Below, piece by piece: positions 5,422-5,744 of a stretch of DNA of 5,744 nucleotides. The DNA is from Planctomycetota bacterium. Lineage in GTDB: Bacteria > Planctomycetota > Planctomycetia > Pirellulales > Thermoguttaceae. The position numbers and the translations under genes were made by a program. The notes beneath the pieces were generated by a model that did not search any database, had not been told where the DNA came from, and saw nothing but the letters and a program-made list of their open reading frames with translations. Within the stretch, counting starts at the first letter, position 1. Every line of letters begins with the position of its first letter. Location: contig JAHIKV010000220.1 in assembly GCA_018897395.1 (NCBI GenBank), positions 1-5,744 of the forward strand, written 5' to 3'.

Positions 5422-5450
5422 ATTTTGACTGTTTCCAACGCGAATGTCAA
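5422..5450 (-). promoter_or_regulatory. Sigma-70-type promoter of the three-gene operon
   Basis: On the - strand a perfect TTGACA -35 box (5450-5445) is followed after exactly 17 bases by CAAAAT (5427-5422), which matches the -10 consensus at four of six positions. Transcription would begin near 5415, about 22 bases before the GTG at 5392. No palindromic operator overlapping it could be identified by eye. Confidence 0.6.
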
Positions 5451-5470
5451 GCCCCCAACAGAAAAATTCC

Positions 5471-5510
5471 GGCAACCGATTTTTTCGATCATCGGAAGGG
5501 GGCGGTTGCC
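5471..5510 (-). terminator. Hairpin with T-run upstream of the operon promoter
   Basis: GGCAACCG (5471-5478) and CGGTTGCC (5503-5510) form a perfect 8-bp stem with a 24-base loop. An alternative inner stem pairs CCGAT (5476-5480) with ATCGG (5491-5495). On the - strand the stem is followed, after four bases, by five T. It could stop - strand read-through before the operon promoter, but no - strand gene is visible to its right in the window. Confidence 0.35.
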
Positions 5511-5516
5511 AGGGGA

Positions 5517-5603
5517 GAAAAGGTGTCAGAAAAGGTGTCAGAACTATTTTCTGCGGGTGAGCGTTGCTCGGACAGCCATTTTTCAGAAAAATAGTTCTGA
5601 CAC
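5517..5603. repeat. Palindromic repeat unit, copy 2, with truncated extra left arm
   Basis: A full unit occupies 5534-5603: left arm 5535-5553, a centre with GTGAGCGTTGCTCGGACA, and right arm 5584-5603, which is the reverse complement of the left with one extra T. It closely matches 3159-3229 in the same orientation of the centre. A short extra GGTGTCAG lies just before it (5522-5529), echoing the tandem left arms at 3056-3110. The right arm stops at GACAC without the CTTTTT seen in copy 1. Confidence 0.75.
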
Positions 5604-5744
5604 GAATGGCACTGTTGAATCAGCACGTGAATTGTAACAAGTTGCCACGGTGAGAGTTAGACAAAAAACCTTGCCGTTGGCCATGAAGTGCTGCGGGCGC
5701 AGACAACAACGGTGGACGCCGCGGGTCGGTTTTGATACACTTCC

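Noticed and set aside
5393..5470. A Zur- or Fur-type operator at the operon promoter
   Set aside because: No AT-rich dyad resembling a known Zur or Fur box could be found around 5415-5450, so metal regulation remains unsupported by sequence.
5683..5744. Start of a gene running off the right edge (ATG at 5683, RRQQRWTPRVGFDTL), possibly a LEPRxLL-type planctomycete secreted protein
   Set aside because: Only 20 codons are visible, there is no Shine-Dalgarno sequence, and the next codon begins CC (Pro), which does not fit the Glu expected in LEPR. It may still be a real gene, but the window cannot show it.

Overview
The window looks like a chromosomal segment of a GC-rich planctomycete (Pirellulales-like). 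The evidence is a short DUF1559/H-X9-DG prepilin-type protein, a PEP-CTERM exported protein, a planctomycete-style bacterial PH-domain membrane protein, and long intergenic regions rich in palindromic repeats. The taxonomic call rests on recognised family types, not on a database search.

Layout, left to right. Bases 1-460 hold no convincing gene. They contain a tRNA 3'-end fragment (223-247) and a 112-bp palindromic repeat (277-388). A near-consensus promoter (463-491) then precedes a + strand PH-domain membrane protein gene (568-1038). It converges on cysK (cysteine synthase, 1190-2077, - strand), whose upstream region contains a 29-bp-arm inverted repeat. Bases 2205-2563 show no supported gene. 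A pair of 16-bp palindromes (2578-2615) overlaps the start of a weakly supported hypothetical ORF ending at 3049. A nest of palindromic repeats of one family (3056-3235) follows.

Bases 5450 down to 3270 form the most coherent unit, a three-gene - strand operon. It has a TTGACA-17-CAAAAT promoter (5422-5450), a small Cys/His-rich membrane-anchored protein with a CPIC motif (DUF2946-like, 4976-5392), and a 23-bp-paired intercistronic hairpin (4867-4936). These are followed by a DUF1559 pseudopilin-like protein (4135-4809), a His-containing PEP-CTERM protein (3346-4068), and a textbook rho-independent terminator (3270-3317). The last two genes have strong Shine-Dalgarno sequences. Another copy of the 3056-3235 repeat family (5517-5603) lies on the other side, so the operon is bracketed by the same repeat.

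Working interpretation (inference): the operon encodes an exported, envelope-associated set of proteins, possibly for handling a transition metal such as zinc or copper. This rests on the clustering of Cys/His motifs in two of the three products and on my recollection of metal-linked relatives. No metal-regulator operator could be identified by eye. The PH-domain protein and cysK look like ordinary stand-alone genes.
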